Shown here: one piece after another, positions 11,401 to 24,725 of the stretch | How positions within the stretch are numbered: position 1 is the stretch's first letter | Layout of the letters: each line of letters begins with the position of its first letter | Assembly: GCA_020809705.1 (NCBI GenBank) | Contig: CP085825.1 | Span: 992,001 to 1,056,000 of the forward strand | Source of the DNA: Calonectria ilicicola | Lineage: Eukaryota; Ascomycota; Sordariomycetes; Hypocreales; Nectriaceae | Length of the DNA: 64,000 bases | Reading direction: 5' to 3' | The notes under the pieces: generated by a model | What the model saw: only the letters and a program-made list of their open reading frames with translations | Databases searched by the model: none | What the model was told of the DNA's origin: nothing | Program-made: the position numbers and the translations under genes

Positions 11401-13411
11401 GGCCTGCTCGGCGCATATACACTCAGGTCGATGATTCGCACAACCTGCATCAGAAGGGGGGCTTGTGATGCACCCTGATGTGTCGAGATCCCGCCGGCGT
11501 CAATGGTTGACACGGCTCCGCTCAGTGCCTAGCCAGTGCATGCTGGGCACCCCAACCATGGAAAGACCGCGTGCCACGTTTTCACCAATGCTGCTGTCGA
11601 TTTCAGTTCAAAAAGGATCAGCATCATCCCTTGCATAACCGCCGGGCCAGTACCCTATGTTGCCCGCACAACATAAGCCTTGTATCGAGAAAAGTAAAGC
11701 ATCATAAGACCTTGGTGATACATTTCGTGCATGCTTTGTGTTCAGAATTTGCTACACGGCTACGTTTGACGTGTGAGATATGTGACCGGAAGCACATCAA
11801 ATTAGGGTGGCGCTGGGTCATGCAGCAGTGGCTTGTCCTCAGTGGGCTTAACAGAGGTATTATTGTTGAAATGTGTGTCTACGAAAACTCGTTGAGAGGT
11901 CTCCCGTCAAACATGATTCCTAGATGTGACCAGGGTTACAGAAAGCTGAGGACAAGGTGTGTCCAACGTTGATTCGATGGTCTCTCGGTGAAAGTTCCGT
12001 ACCGAGATCTGGTTTCTGGAGATGAATCGCTTCTTCATTGCTTTTTCTTTTTTATTGGTGGTCTTCCCTGGCACATTTACTAATCGGAAGCTCGTACGAC
12101 ATAGCTCACTTTTCTTTTTTGTTTCCCCCCCTCAAAGGATTCAGGAGTCAACCTCCGAGAGACCAACCCGCGCTTCCCCCGTTCAATCCCCCCCCAACTC
12201 CGTAGTTGGTACATTGCTTTTGGCGGGGAATTGAAGGGTAGCGCCGCGCAGTGGCCTTACCGGTCGCATTTTTCGATAGCCTGGACGCCCCGCATAAGAA
12301 AATGGCATTTAATGTAGGATCTGCAGGTGTCAGATATCACATGGGATGAAATTGCGCTCGAGGTGGCTGGAGGTTATGACAGTGGGGGGGGCAGCTAGCA
12401 CACGCGGTAGTGGTGGTCGGCGTTCCTGAATGCCTGTAAGATATTGTCTTACACAGTGTCTCCTCGGTCTCGCGATAGCGAGGGCGTGAGGGAAAACCCA
12501 CCAAAAAGCAACCAAATAATTTGAGGAGGATCTAGAGGCTTGCTGTTTGAGCCTTGTCACATTCCGGGCGCAGACGAGGGTCATGATCAACACCATGATC
12601 ACCGCTCCGGGACTAGGTGACGGAATCAGCCTTGCGGCACCTGTTGAGGGGGAGGTACGTCTAAGACATCCCAAGGTTTGGGCGAATGCGAAATGGGGTT
12701 GCGCGACAATGTGTCAGTGCCATGCCCTGATCGACACCGCCTCGACGACTGCTCCAATTGCACTGTACGTCTGTAGAGTTCCGGCATTCAAAAACGCTAC
12801 GGAGTGAGCGCCCGCGCGGCTGAGTCCCCCGTCTGGATGATACTTTACCTCCCTGGCCTGGCTCAGCAGTAGCGTCGGTTTTGACATGTCGGGGATTCAC
12901 ATGAGTCCGAGTCAGGAAGTGTAGGTGTGACCCTGTAAGATTGACTAACTTAGGCTTTGATAGAACCCATTGATCCTTCTGACGTTTCTTGGGTAACATT
13001 GCCACTGTCGATCCTTTCCAACGGTCCCCAGGATGTTCCGATCAAGGTTATTAGGGAAGCACGGAGAATAAAGAATACGAATTCATTTGAACAAGGCTAC
13101 CCACAAGAATTTTCATGCATTATTGTACAAACGCTCAATTAAACTTAGCTGAAATGATGACCCTCCACGCTGGCCCCATTGGGGACGACGATCATTAGAA
13201 ATAGTATTTGTCCAAGCTTCCCCGAACCCTAGTTGATGCCTCGGCCTTTTCTATGAAGATGCAGATGGCTTCGTAGGTTGGCTAGTCCTCCGTGTCGATG
13301 AACTCTAGATGGTCCGTCTGCGGGCGTAGAAAAAGCACTATTTGTGGACCTGTTAACACCGCCGGTATAGTCCTTGGTCTGGGCGTCCTCTGCCTCACTG
13401 TCCGCCGAGTC
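8481..13411. other. Gene-free region, cause unknown
   Basis: About 4.9 kb of ordinary composition without an assignable gene. Open frames of 130-170 codons exist (for example on both strands of 10034-10534) but none shows a known domain or clear intron structure. A short TATA-like element (TATTTATAAG) occurs near 11228. No rRNA, tRNA or transposon domain was recognised. Confidence 0.45.
9405..9428. repeat. GGGCTC hexanucleotide repeat
   Basis: About four perfect tandem copies. Confidence 0.85.
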
Positions 13412-15070
13412 CTAACGCGCGGCAGGGCGGGATTTCAAGAGCATCTCGCTCGAGTTCTCTATCTCCGGACACCGAAAGTTCAAAGCCGATGCGTGAGGCG
13501 TAGGCGACCGGCCCGAATACTTCTGTCCACCTGGCTGCGCCGTTTGAGAAGAGAAAGGACGAGGGATCCTGTCGGAGCCAGTAGATGACGAATATTGGGA
13601 TACCTCATAACTAATTTCAGCCCACGGAGTTTTAGACAGACGTGCAATCGTTTCATTCGACAGCGGTAAGTTTGCAAGCTGAACTGGCCGTATGATCTGC
13701 ACTTTCTTGGCTCCCAGAAAGCCTTTTGCCTTACACGACCGATTGGGATGAGATCCGCATCTGTGGCATTGCTTAGTGCCAAATCTCAATGGAAGTTCGA
13801 TCATCAAGGTGGCTCGTCGACTTTTCTCCTCTGATAATTCCTCTTTAAACCTTGGCTTGGTGGTCCAGTTTGGCGGAGGAAAGCTCCGCAGATCGCGACT
13901 ATGAACGCAAGGCCAGCATAAGCAAATGACATACTCTTCTCCAAATACATGCTTGTAGAAAATAGAAGTCCTTTCGTCAAACGACCCAAAATCCCGGGGA
14001 CTAGGGGTGTGTTCCAAGATGCCATTAGCGACCCGCCAGGAGAATGAGCGGTAGTTTTTGGGGCAGAGCATATGAGTTCTCCAAACAAGGTCGATATCTA
14101 TGGTAGGAATAAAAGCCGGTACCCCATCCCGAAAAGTTCCTGGGCTTTGGATTTCCGACGTGAAGTGTTCCAGAGCCATGAACTTATGGTATCGCTCAAT
14201 CGAAGCTCTGAGTTGAAGCCCTTCACCTTGATCCGATGGATGCAGCCGATGCCATGAATATTGAAGCACTCGATTCGCAAAATCAAGTTGTGCGTTAATG
14301 GCTGAGCGGAAGTCAAAAGAAATAACCACACTGTCGTTATGGCCGGCGAAGAGATGACTCGTTTCCTCGTTTAAGTAGTGATGCACTATCCGATCTGTGT
14401 CTTTGTCTGGCCGCCTTGACTGGAGAAATGTTGAAGAAGAGTCTACAGCATCCAGTAGATTTGGAAAATGATACATCTCCTTGATTAAGTTATCAAAATC
14501 GTCCGGGAACTCAAACTTCCCCGTCACTGCGTTCTCAACCATCGAAAGCTGCAATCATGTTAGTTGAGAAAATGTGATGTGCCAACGGACAACATACCAA
14601 TAATTCCCAATTCCACGATCGAAGCTTAAATTTTGTTATCTCCATGAGGGAAAGGCACTCACGCGGGCTCTGTAAAAGCGCGTGCCAAACCATCAACACG
14701 TCCAAAGGCGGGATGGCTTGACTCAGGTCGGTGTGATAGGATTTCGAGAACCAGCGTTGCATCCGTTCGACAGCCATGTTGACGTAGAAATTCCAAGCCA
14801 TGCTCTTAGATATCTGGTGGAACTCCGCCCACTTGTTGACTTTGGACTTTGCTGATACGAACTGCTCGAGGAGGTAGAGGTGGGCGACACATTGTCGTGT
14901 CGTGATTTTGGAGTCTGGAACATTCTGGGGTATTTCTAGATGGTCCAGATTACGCAAATCGAACTCCGAGGCCGTTTCTGAGCGGAAGATATTTCTAAAA
15001 GACCGGCTGGGCATATTAGCGACTGCGATTTGATACCAGGTTAGGATATTGCGACGTACGCGAACGGCAT
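13412..15070 (-). CDS. GRDP-like (DUF1399) protein
   Basis: Exons 15070-15060, 14994-14598 and 14548-13412 give 514 aa. The first exon is only 11 nt: ATG in a CACCATGCC context, donor GTACGT. Intron 1 (65 nt) uses a GCTAATA-like branch site and TTTTAG. Intron 2 (14549-14597) has GTATGT, CTAAC and TGCAG. Two signature motifs of the glycine-rich-domain-containing-protein-like family are visible: DVLMVWHALLQSPREC near residue 110 and DIDLVWRTHMLCPKNY near residue 300, the usual D-x-x-W-H/R-x-H/L followed by P-x-x-Y. A CxxC pair (CHRCGSH) lies in the last third, and the C-terminus is Ser/Pro-rich. Fungal members have no established biochemical role. The gene borders the AT-rich, repeat-derived block but its frame is intact, so it is probably functional or recently active. 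Confidence 0.78.
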
Positions 15071-16871
15071 GGTGTTGAAGCGTCGGTATGCCAATGATCA
15101 ACCAGTACCGATGAACAAACTTGACGGAACTAGGTGAACGTCACGGTAGAAATGGAAAGTAGAAGTATTTTAATAGATCATGTATCGTGGGAGAAAAAAG
15201 GGGATACGCAGACATTTCTTGCCCTACCCTTTCGGCTTTGGGTGAAGCTTAGGTTACGTCTTATTGATGTTGGTGGCCAAATACCAAAAGATGGAAAATT
15301 TGCCGTGACGCAAAGGTGCCTCAATGTTTTTTTCTTTAATGGGGCACACGGAACTCTTTGGGAGAGAGTGACTATTTGCTCGCCACTGCCTTTCGGCGTA
15401 AGGATGGCAGTTATCCAAGTCGCGCCTGGCGTCTATGTGGGTTTGTCGCAGCCTTGTTGAGATAATTGCCAAATACTGTGGAACACGCCAACAAGGTTTA
15501 TTGAAATTTAAAGCTTTGACAATTAAGATGGTAAACTAAAAATTGGATGCGGCGTACAAAGAAAAACCGACGATTTTTCTCATGCTGAATTTACTATGCG
15601 AGAATCCGTCCTTACAGGAGGTTGACGCACCACCACTGTGAGCCCAGTATGGATCAATAGTATGGTTTATTTGATAGGTCTGCACAAATTTTACAATAAA
15701 TTTATGGCGCATGAACACATAGATACTATAATTAATGCTACCTATAATCCGGCCTAAATGTGACGATCTCGTAGAAGCGGCTCATCAGGACAATATCGCT
15801 AAGGCCAAGCGACTTTCAGAAAAGAAACTCCTTGGCAGCAAAAATTTAGGGCACACATGTCATGCATATTTCTGAATGAAATGACCGTTTCAAGGCCCAA
15901 GACAGCATTATGGTGCATTTCGCCTATGGAATCTGTTGCTCTATTGCTGCAGGTCTTGCCCGAATCGCAACAGACATCTTGCGCGAACACATAAAGTTGG
16001 AGAGTTCCATTCACACCCTAACTTTAAAGAAATAAATAAATTCTAAGAGACCAAGTATAATACCTAGCTTGGCACTGACCTGGCTTTGGTTGACGGTTTG
16101 GGTGTTAAATGAAGAGGTGAAGGTTCATTGCACGACGTGTATCCCCATGCAAAGAAGGTTGTTGCTTCAAACATCAAATTCTTTGGCCTGAAATCGAACG
16201 GGGCAAAATTTATCACATAGCATCCACCATTTATGACGTGAATCAGCACCCCCTCAAAGCTTCTCTTGCCCGAGATCGTGCAGTTTTTTGACGGATTCGG
16301 GACTTTGATGAATTGAGAACTCGGGTTATGAACTTGGTCTTGTTTGCGCCTAAATACGGTGCTTACAGATCAGACTCACAAAGGTGGCAGATGCACATAA
16401 TTTGCCTTGACAAGAAATGATCAACACAAACCTCCATACGACACGACCTCGATGCCCTCATGAAAATGTGATAGCTGCACTTAAGATGGGCTTCCCCGTC
16501 ATGACCAGTGCGTTCCAACACCCACACCCCCAATGCAACAATGTGCCTCAAATGTCACTTCTTCCACAAACTAAACCGTTCGTTTGTCGAGAGACCAAGG
16601 TTATGCTGTCCAGAGGATTAAGTTGCTCGTTTCTCGGTCGGGTAAATCATGACGAAGCACACTTGTTGTATCTGGCTTTATGGCTCCCTCCCGGTCGATC
16701 CCGCTATTTGTTCTTTTAACCAGGCCAAAATATGCTGATAGATACGACTATGAAAGCCTTTGCAAATGACAGTAATGGTGAACACCAAGTAGAGTTGCCA
16801 GAGACTGATCGCATCTGCCACCTGTGCGACTTGGGCACTCCCGGGAAAATCCCACGTGAGCTTCCAGTCTA

Positions 16872-16898
16872 TTTTTTTTAAAAAAAAAAAAAAAAAAA
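16872..16898. repeat. T8-A19 homopolymer pair
   Basis: A run of eight T is followed directly by nineteen A. It could be the tail of a retroposed sequence or a simple homopolymer expansion. Confidence 0.7.
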
Positions 16899-17099
16899 CT
16901 AGAAGTAAATCAAACGCAATGAGCGGAGAAACTTTTAAGCACACTCTAATAATACAGATACAGGAGTGTTTGATCGTTTAAACCAAGACCTGGGGTGTTG
17001 TGATCCGCCAAGCGACACCATTCTTATCCACATTTTCAGTATAACTGTTCTCCTAACACATTCATCGAGTAGTATAGCGAGTCTATGTAAAATTAAATT

Positions 17100-17460
17100 A
17101 AAATCACCCTCAACCAGATTTAGAATAAAATGTTCATTTACTAGGGCCCCTTGATGCGGTGGGCCTCCTCGATTGGTTGCGCATCACCCATATTGCTTTG
17201 TTGTTGTGACTGGAACCGTAGTGAGGTCACGGTTCGGTGCAAGCTGGTTACTGGAACGGCTTGCACTGTGTGGTGAGGCCACACACCTTAGGTTTGATCA
17301 CTCAAAGGGATGATTACCGTAATATGTATCCGTAAATAAATTGTATATTAAAGGACGATGCCTCTTCTGAGCTAGGTTGCCCGAAGGCGCCTCTATTTAT
17401 GTCGTGGCCGTGAGCGGATCCATATGGTGGGGCCATTCCCGGCTTCCTCAGTAGCTCAAC
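17100..17460 (-). mobile_element. Relic of a Copia-like LTR retrotransposon (leader plus gag start)
   Basis: Reading the minus strand, a TATA-like ATAAATAG (17393-17400) is followed by about 200 nt of leader, three perfect hairpins (17214-17284), an AACAACAAAGCAAT stretch and then ATG at 17191. The frame from that ATG reads MGDAQPIEEAHRIKGP before hitting TAG TAA. A hydrophilic start leading to a K-G-P motif resembles the beginning of fungal Copia Gag proteins, where L-x-G-x-x-N-Y-x-x-W follows. Downstream the frame is full of TAG/TAA/TGA in AT-rich sequence, as expected after RIP. No second LTR, protease, integrase or reverse transcriptase was found, and the intact GRDP-like gene at 13.4-15.1 kb limits any body to about 2 kb. 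Family assignment is inference. Confidence 0.4.
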
Positions 17461-20400
17461 GGTCCTGAATCGTAGTCCTATCGCTAATATAAAACTTTAT
17501 AGTAGCTGTACTCTTAATGGTGCTCAATATCAGACCTTTAATATTTTGCATGAAGGCAAGCAGTCCGACTAGGGTCGCAGAGTTTTGATGCAGACTAGCT
17601 CTGTAATGGCCTCACCCTAAGTTTTATCTATAAACAAGACAATTATTTGATGCTTTGAACATCACTCATGGCAGCGATTTCTTGAAATTGGATCCTCGTA
17701 GCGTTCATTCAAAATTGCATCCACTGCAAAGGCAGGTTCACATGACGCTATGTTGTTGAATCCAATGCCCGTTGGAGGTTGGTGTCGATAACACCAATTT
17801 ATTCACTAGGAACTTTTAAATATAATATCATCCAATGCGATTTTATTGTCCGGGGCCGTTTTCACCCATTATTTGCAGCGTCATTCCCATTCATCATGTC
17901 CTAAGAACGCTGCTTCTGGAATTGACCAACACCTCGGCGATTGGTGAAGGTTTAGTAGATACCATGGAAAATTAGTTTAGTCTAACTATATATTGAATTG
18001 AAAGCAATTTAATTACGATAACAAGCCCGTGTTGTGGGAATAGTATTTTAATGGTAATTGAATCCTCATGCATGAGCCAAGTCGTGAGGCCGCCCCGGAA
18101 GACCTAGGCCTGAAACCGGATGTTCTCGGTATCAATTAAAAACCGCAGTCAATCCAAAGAAGTTGGATACTAAAGAGCCAGCTTCGAGGTAGTTTGGGAT
18201 GTACGTGTGAAGGTTGGGGCTTGGCATGGCGATCCATACCCATGCGTATGACACACCCGCTGGGGCAATATCACTAGCTTGGCATAGGCACTATATCAGC
18301 GTGCAATTTCATCAAATGAATTTTACACTAAATAATACAAGGAGAAGAGGTGGATTTGGGTAATTGGGAAATGGATAGCCTGCATTAGAGACCTCAAGTA
18401 AGCATGCACCAATGAAACGGATTTTTTTTAAGGCTGAGTCTCAGCCTCATGGCACCACCGTTGGAAACAAGAAGGAGAAGACTGCTCTATGTATTCAAGA
18501 TGAATTAACTAAATTTAAACATCAACACGAGTTCCATTATCTCCTCTTACGCTGATAATATTGTTCTCTCAATCTACGGATAAACGACTCAAAGGCCAGA
18601 ATAGCGATGAGTGCTGTGACTTGACACATGGTAACGTGAGAGCAAAGTATGTGATTTAAGTACTACTGAAGACTGGCGAAATAATTGAGTTCTTTCCTTA
18701 TTCAAAACCACAGATATTGCCATGGGCATCAATGGCATACCAAAAACGTAGTCGAGCTTCTTACCAGGTCAGTGATCTTGACGGGAGGCGGAGAGTTGGA
18801 GCAAATGGACAATTAAAATGAGACATGAGAAGTAATAACTACATGGACATTTGATTTCATCATTTTGGCATGGCAGTTTCTTCTCTTGCACCTTCTGCCC
18901 TCACCCCAATTATTAGCTATCCAATGCTTCAACCATAGTGCTGGGCTCCAGCCAAAGTCAGGCAGCAAAATAAGTAGAACATCCAATTGTAAATTTTATT
19001 TCCGACCCGATTTTCAGGTTTGAAATCGAGGTCGAATAATTTTTTGGCGTTTTCTAGTTCAATACCATGTGGTTTCTTTCTGTGGCAATTCAACGCTTCC
19101 ATTTTTGGCTTCGTTCAATATCTCATCCTTGTTTTCTCAATGCAGGATCGCCACCAACTGCATTAGGGTTTATTCAAGGCTGAATTGCCGAACCAACACG
19201 AATTTTGCCTAATATCTACAGTACCGTTTGCCTTGTCGCCTCGTGTTTTATTGCTTCTCTTTTCCATTTTTAGACAAGCGTTACGTTGCCTTATGGCCTC
19301 ATCTTGGTGCATGGCATGAGCCTATTTCCTGCTAGCTGCATCAACTTGCATTGACCCTTCTGAGGTTGAAAAAGTTACGGGATCAAAGCCCATAATTAGT
19401 GGCCTGACTAGCTGAGCCCAATTATTGCATGTTGATGACGGAATTGCTGCATATTCAACCTCCCCCAATCGTAGATATGGGAATGCATGATGTCAGCCCC
19501 ATCCTCAACATAGATATAATTCGCTGACCAAAAAATCACGCGGTTACAGCCATGCCTTAGGGTTGCCAGCCATTCCTTGACGGCGCGTGTGATTATGCAA
19601 CACTGCAATTTTAGCCTGGAGAAACTTGCAAATAAGATTTTAGTAAAGGGATATCAAGGTCGAGCGTAGGTCACTCTAACCCATTACGTGCTGATTGACA
19701 AGAATATCTTGTTTGACAAAAAGCATATATAAATATACATAGAACAACAATGCATTCCATACTCCACACCCGACGATCAATCCAAGTTATGATTTTCACG
19801 ATCGTCGTTGAAAGAAAACCCGTTGCCGACTATCAATCGCTCCAGCCACGCCATTTGCTTCTAGCATCCCAACCAAAACAAGGTCCTCTCCCACCCACTA
19901 AATCGAATGTGCAGCTCAAATTTGAGGCCTAAAAATCCCTCTGCAACCCAACGCATATGGAATTTTGCGCCATATCCTTTAGGCCGAAGGCGGACGCTCG
20001 GCAATTGGTGAGAAGACCTCCAAATGGGGGTTTTCGACCTTCCTGGATGCTTTACTAATGAGCTGATCCCTAACAGCCCGCACAAGGCAACCACACCAAC
20101 AGATCATGTCAAGCCCCGCTCCACTTCAGCCGTAACGCCGTCATGGTGATCAAGCCCAGCCACGTCCTAAATTCAGGACGGCAGTGAACTATTGGGAGGG
20201 GAGCCATTATTTCTCATGGTGGGACCCAAGTGTCAAAAAATTCATAGGTCCAAAAAACACCTCTCCGAGACAAGGCAACCGAAAAGGCAACTAGATCATG
20301 CACATGCCGGCTGAATCCAGCGAATAGTCAACTAGGCACTAGAGAGGTACCCACATTCGAACGTGTGCTTTGTTTTTCTTGAAAGCTGGCAGGCCGACAG

Positions 20401-23400
20401 CACAGACCGACACGTGTAGAGGACGCTGTTATTGGAAGGGAAACGGCACGGATCAATGCAGAGACGCAAATTCAAAGGTCTTGAGCTGGGCATTTGAAGC
20501 CCTATTTCATTTTTGTTGGCTTGATGCCACAGGGTCAACGCCTGCTCCCAACTTGAGGCTACATGGGGTGCTTGGTTTTACGGAACAACCCAGCGGCACG
20601 GGGGACCGGCAGATTGACAAAAGGTCCCGAGGCAAAGCTTAGGCAATTGCAGCTGGTAGAAGAGAGAAGGGGAAACCCGAGGTCGTGCATCAGCGCAGTA
20701 TTGTGCCCTGAATGTACCTTTGGGGTGTTGGATGACATGTCTCGCCACTTCAGACAGAGTCAGATGTTGATTGCGCAGCCACGACTACAAGGATGCCACG
20801 CAACAGGTCGTTTTCAGCACCGACAGTCTCACGCACCTCTAAGACAATGACACCTTCGGGCTGAGATTTGTCCTGAAGGATGAACTTCGCTTACGGGATT
20901 TTACCACGGGAAACTCCCACGGGAGACGGCCGTAAGATGGAGCCGCCAGGATCGCTGGTTGGCAATAGCGCTGGTTGCCTTCTTTTCCCCCTGCTTTCCC
21001 TCATGTAAAAAAGAAACAAAGGAGCCCCTCCATTAATTGCGGATCCGCCCCCATTCAAACAGCGGAATGAGAAAAGAATGTAATAAAACAGCCCAGGGAG
21101 AGAAAAAAGCAATATCTCGCATCACATGAGCGTCACTCCATGCGGTGCCCATGCGAGAGGCGTCGTCGTCGCCTCGCGCCAGTCCAGCAACGGGAAGACT
21201 AGACGGGGATCTGGCTATACTAAACACAAATTTCCAAGGCAACAATCTCCCATCAAGGTAAAATTAACGATGGGGAAAGTTGAGATATGACAGGTCCCAG
21301 CGCCTAAAAAATAAAAAAAAACGTGCAGACAGGGGCAAGCTATTGGGATGTGCAAGGAACCCCCTGTTAATTTAGCCACTCGCAAGATCATCGAGCTGTC
21401 AACATTCGATGCGTATCCAATCGCAAAATGCTTTGACAATGATGGGAGAAAACTGATGGCTCAAGCATTATTCGAGTATGAAGGATAGAAGGCAACTGTT
21501 ATCCCGGTCTAGCTTGTGAAGACTCAATGTGCTGTAATGCTGGCTGGCTCTACCACATTCGTGGCTCAAGTGTTCTTGGGGATTCTTGGTTGAGCTTGTG
21601 ACTTTTTTTTTGTCCTAAATCAGCAAAAAAGGGAAATAAAGAGGAGAACTGGGAGCAAACCTATGAAATTCATTTTTCAGCTAGGACTTTTTTTTTTGCT
21701 GACACGTGTCGAGCAGTTCAACCCGCTGCACCACCATTTTCACTAGCCACTCAGGTGGATGTGTTTACAGATGTAATCAGCTCAAAATATAACCATCTTG
21801 ATAAAATAGATATCTCTTTGTATTAAAAATGTAAAAAATATCTGAAGAAAGCAAATACTAAACACATTTGTTAAAATGCTAGTTCCTAAAGCTTCAAGGG
21901 CATTGGTATATGTCAACTTCCGACTCCATGTTTCATCTATGCTCTATAATATATAGCAGCTTATCTGTCGAAAAGGAACGGTTACATCATGGCAAGAGTG
22001 CAAAAAATAAGCCGGCATACAACGAGGTTCTTGCCTCGCATTTGATAGTGACCATGTGCGGAGTTAATATATAATTCACTCTAAAGAGTCATTTCACTAG
22101 AAGTAACACAAATACCCTGACATGGACGAGTTGATAGAGTCAACAAATACCTTTCGTTCAGTTCATATAACTAGCACAAGAGTAAACGCCAGCATCAGTA
22201 TTAGCGCATGACACAGAGTAAAAATACATATCAACTAACAACACCCAAGCCCTTAAATGGTAGTCAAGAAATAAACGTCTAAAAAATTATGTTTACAATT
22301 CAAGCAGGAGCTCGACTTGGTTGGTGAATCAGAGAACAGCCTTGGTAATCAAGATGTTTTCCAACCCGTTAACCATTGGCGGCACCAGCCGTGCAATGGA
22401 TGCGTTTCCCTCAGTGGTAATATGGTACAGCTTCACAAACATCAACATATTTCGCAATTCTCGCGTTAGCAATTGTTTACCCATACTTGCATCGATTTGG
22501 AAAAAAGATTAGTGATTGCATACTGCAACACACGGCTTGAGGCAGACGGCGCAATCCCATCTTGTCTACTTCATTACTCTCCCGGGACGGGAATGATACT
22601 TCCTCTCCAAAAAAAGAATCCCGTTATCAAATTCACGATGTGTAATAGATTACCCCCACCCATCCGATGTTAAAAGGTTGCCATCCTCTTGATCTCTTGG
22701 GTGGCTTTTTACCCCCCACGAAGGATTTCTCTCTCATGTGCCTTCAACCCCCCACCACCACTAGTTATCTAACTCGATCCCATTAATACAAAATGGTGTC
22801 GCCTTTTCTTGATAGTAGCCACGTTTCTTTTCTTTTCTTTTCTTTCTCCCCCATCCCATCCCACGATAGACTTACTCAGCGGCGATCCCTGGCCAAGCCA
22901 CAGTCAATGTACTGCCTCACGGACTTGGCCGAGAGAGGAAGCTCGGGCATCACCGTAATTCCTCGGTGAAACTAGGGTGAAGCTTGGTATCATTTCATTA
23001 CCTATTATTCCTGCTCGCTTGGCCTCTCCCCCACTTTCCGAGACAGATGACGTTCCGGGTTGACGCATCCGGACCTGCCGCAGTCGCCTCGTATCAGGTT
23101 GCCTCGCTCGTTGCGTAGTTGCCCGGTGGCTTTTGCCTGCGAGGCAACCAGATTAAACTCGTTGAGGCAGCTGAAGAACGGGGTTCGGGAGCGGCCTGGG
23201 CTCGGCGTGGCAAGATGCCGCGCGCTTCCGAGCGTCACTTACGGAGGATGGTTGGTGTTTAGGTATCATGATTCCAAATCCACGAGTCATGATTGCCTCT
23301 GGGAGGCAGCCATTTAAATGTGGCGACGTGGATGTGGGACTGTCATTGAGTGGCGCAACCGACCTCGCCACCCATACCACTCGGTTCGAGGTCCCGATGG

Positions 23401-24725
23401 TTCTGGAAGTTGAGGAAAAATCAAACGAAATGCTGTATCACCAGCTTCATACTGGTGCAAAATGTGGGCTGTGCACCCAATAAAACAGATTTTTCCCTTA
23501 TCCCAAATTACAATTCCCAAAAACAGCAAGCACTCGTTTACCTGAATTGGGTGCTGTTGGCCCCCAACAGCGCAGCGGGGTCGGCTGTCCTCGGGTTGAC
23601 CCGCGGATCTGCAACTAGCACCATTGTAGGCGAATCAGATGCTGAAATTGATAAGCCACTGTGGGCCATCAGGAATATCTCAGGAGCTATTCAAAGCATT
23701 ATCAAGACACTAGGAAAGCCAAACGCGACCTTGAGTTGCGGATAGTAGTCGGGCAACGAGTAGGGATAGCTGGTTTCTCTCGTATATCCGATGCAAGCAG
23801 GCGCAGTTGTCTCAATGGAAACTGCTTTGAACAAAGGCATCGAAGCAAACACAGGACAAACTAGCCGAATATAATGGAGCTCTCTACCAAACAAAAAGAC
23901 GCCATAATTGATACTGTCCACAGAAAATACTGGGGTCAAGATGAGGCTCAAATAAGAATTTCCTGAACCAGACCGTTTCTTGGCTACTCTATGCCTCAAC
24001 TCATGATACTACACGAACATAATTATCTGATAAATAAGAAACAAAAGCGAGTGTGAATATTAAAAAGTACTTTTCATGCAACGAGAGGTATTTTTATCTC
24101 TGATGGGACGTCGAAGTTCTCACAACCACAGCCATCCCATCCCATCCCATCCATTCATCCGTCCTATGTACACTCTCCTCAGCCCAATAACCCCTTAGCC
24201 ACACGCAAACTACATCCTGAAACCATGCAGCCGTTGAACAGGGCACATGTTTCCGATGCATAATGCATAACATTCTCAGAAACGTGTAGTTTGCTAGTTC
24301 AGGCTATGATTACTACCCTTGGGCTCACCCTACCCAGATCAAAAACAGCAAAATTAATCTATCACCTGAAAGTGTGAATGCTTAAGTTCAAGTTGTAATC
24401 TAGTTTATGATTGTGATACACTTAGCACGCAGCGCTCTTGGCGGAACAAGTAAGACGAATCATGCGCGCCGCTCCCATTTCCTAAGAGTGTCACCTGCTG
24501 AAGAAATTTCCAAGATACGCGTGAAGTTACATAGACTAAATGTATTCGAGGATCGCCTTGGTGGTGCTTGCTAGTGCTTTGTGGCGATACTGACGATGCG
24601 TCAGGATGACTTGGTGGCACTATGCTTTGTTTCCAAAAGCACCAAGATTCATCAAGATTGATGAACTATTGTATCGGGTTGAGAAGTTGTGAGGCAGACG
24701 TAATAGTACGTATGAGGCTGATCGT

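Larger units (their letters stand above)
15071..24725. other. AT-rich, stop-rich block (probably RIP-degraded repeats)
   Basis: Composition shifts to AT-rich, most strongly at about 16.9-22.7 kb, and long frames vanish; for example nothing useful is open between 17.2 and 19.4 kb or 21.4 and 22.3 kb. TA dinucleotides are conspicuous. This is the usual look of transposon DNA mutated by repeat-induced point mutation, which converts CpA to TpA in Pezizomycotina. The only piece I can relate to an element is at 17.1-17.4 kb. Around 22.7-23.8 kb the GC content partly recovers without a recognisable gene. Other sequence between 19.4 and 22.3 kb shows nothing assignable. Confidence 0.6.

Noticed and set aside
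17191..22700. Complete retrotransposon with reverse transcriptase
   Set aside because: No RT, integrase or protease motif could be read in any frame, and no second LTR was seen. Only a short relic is supported.
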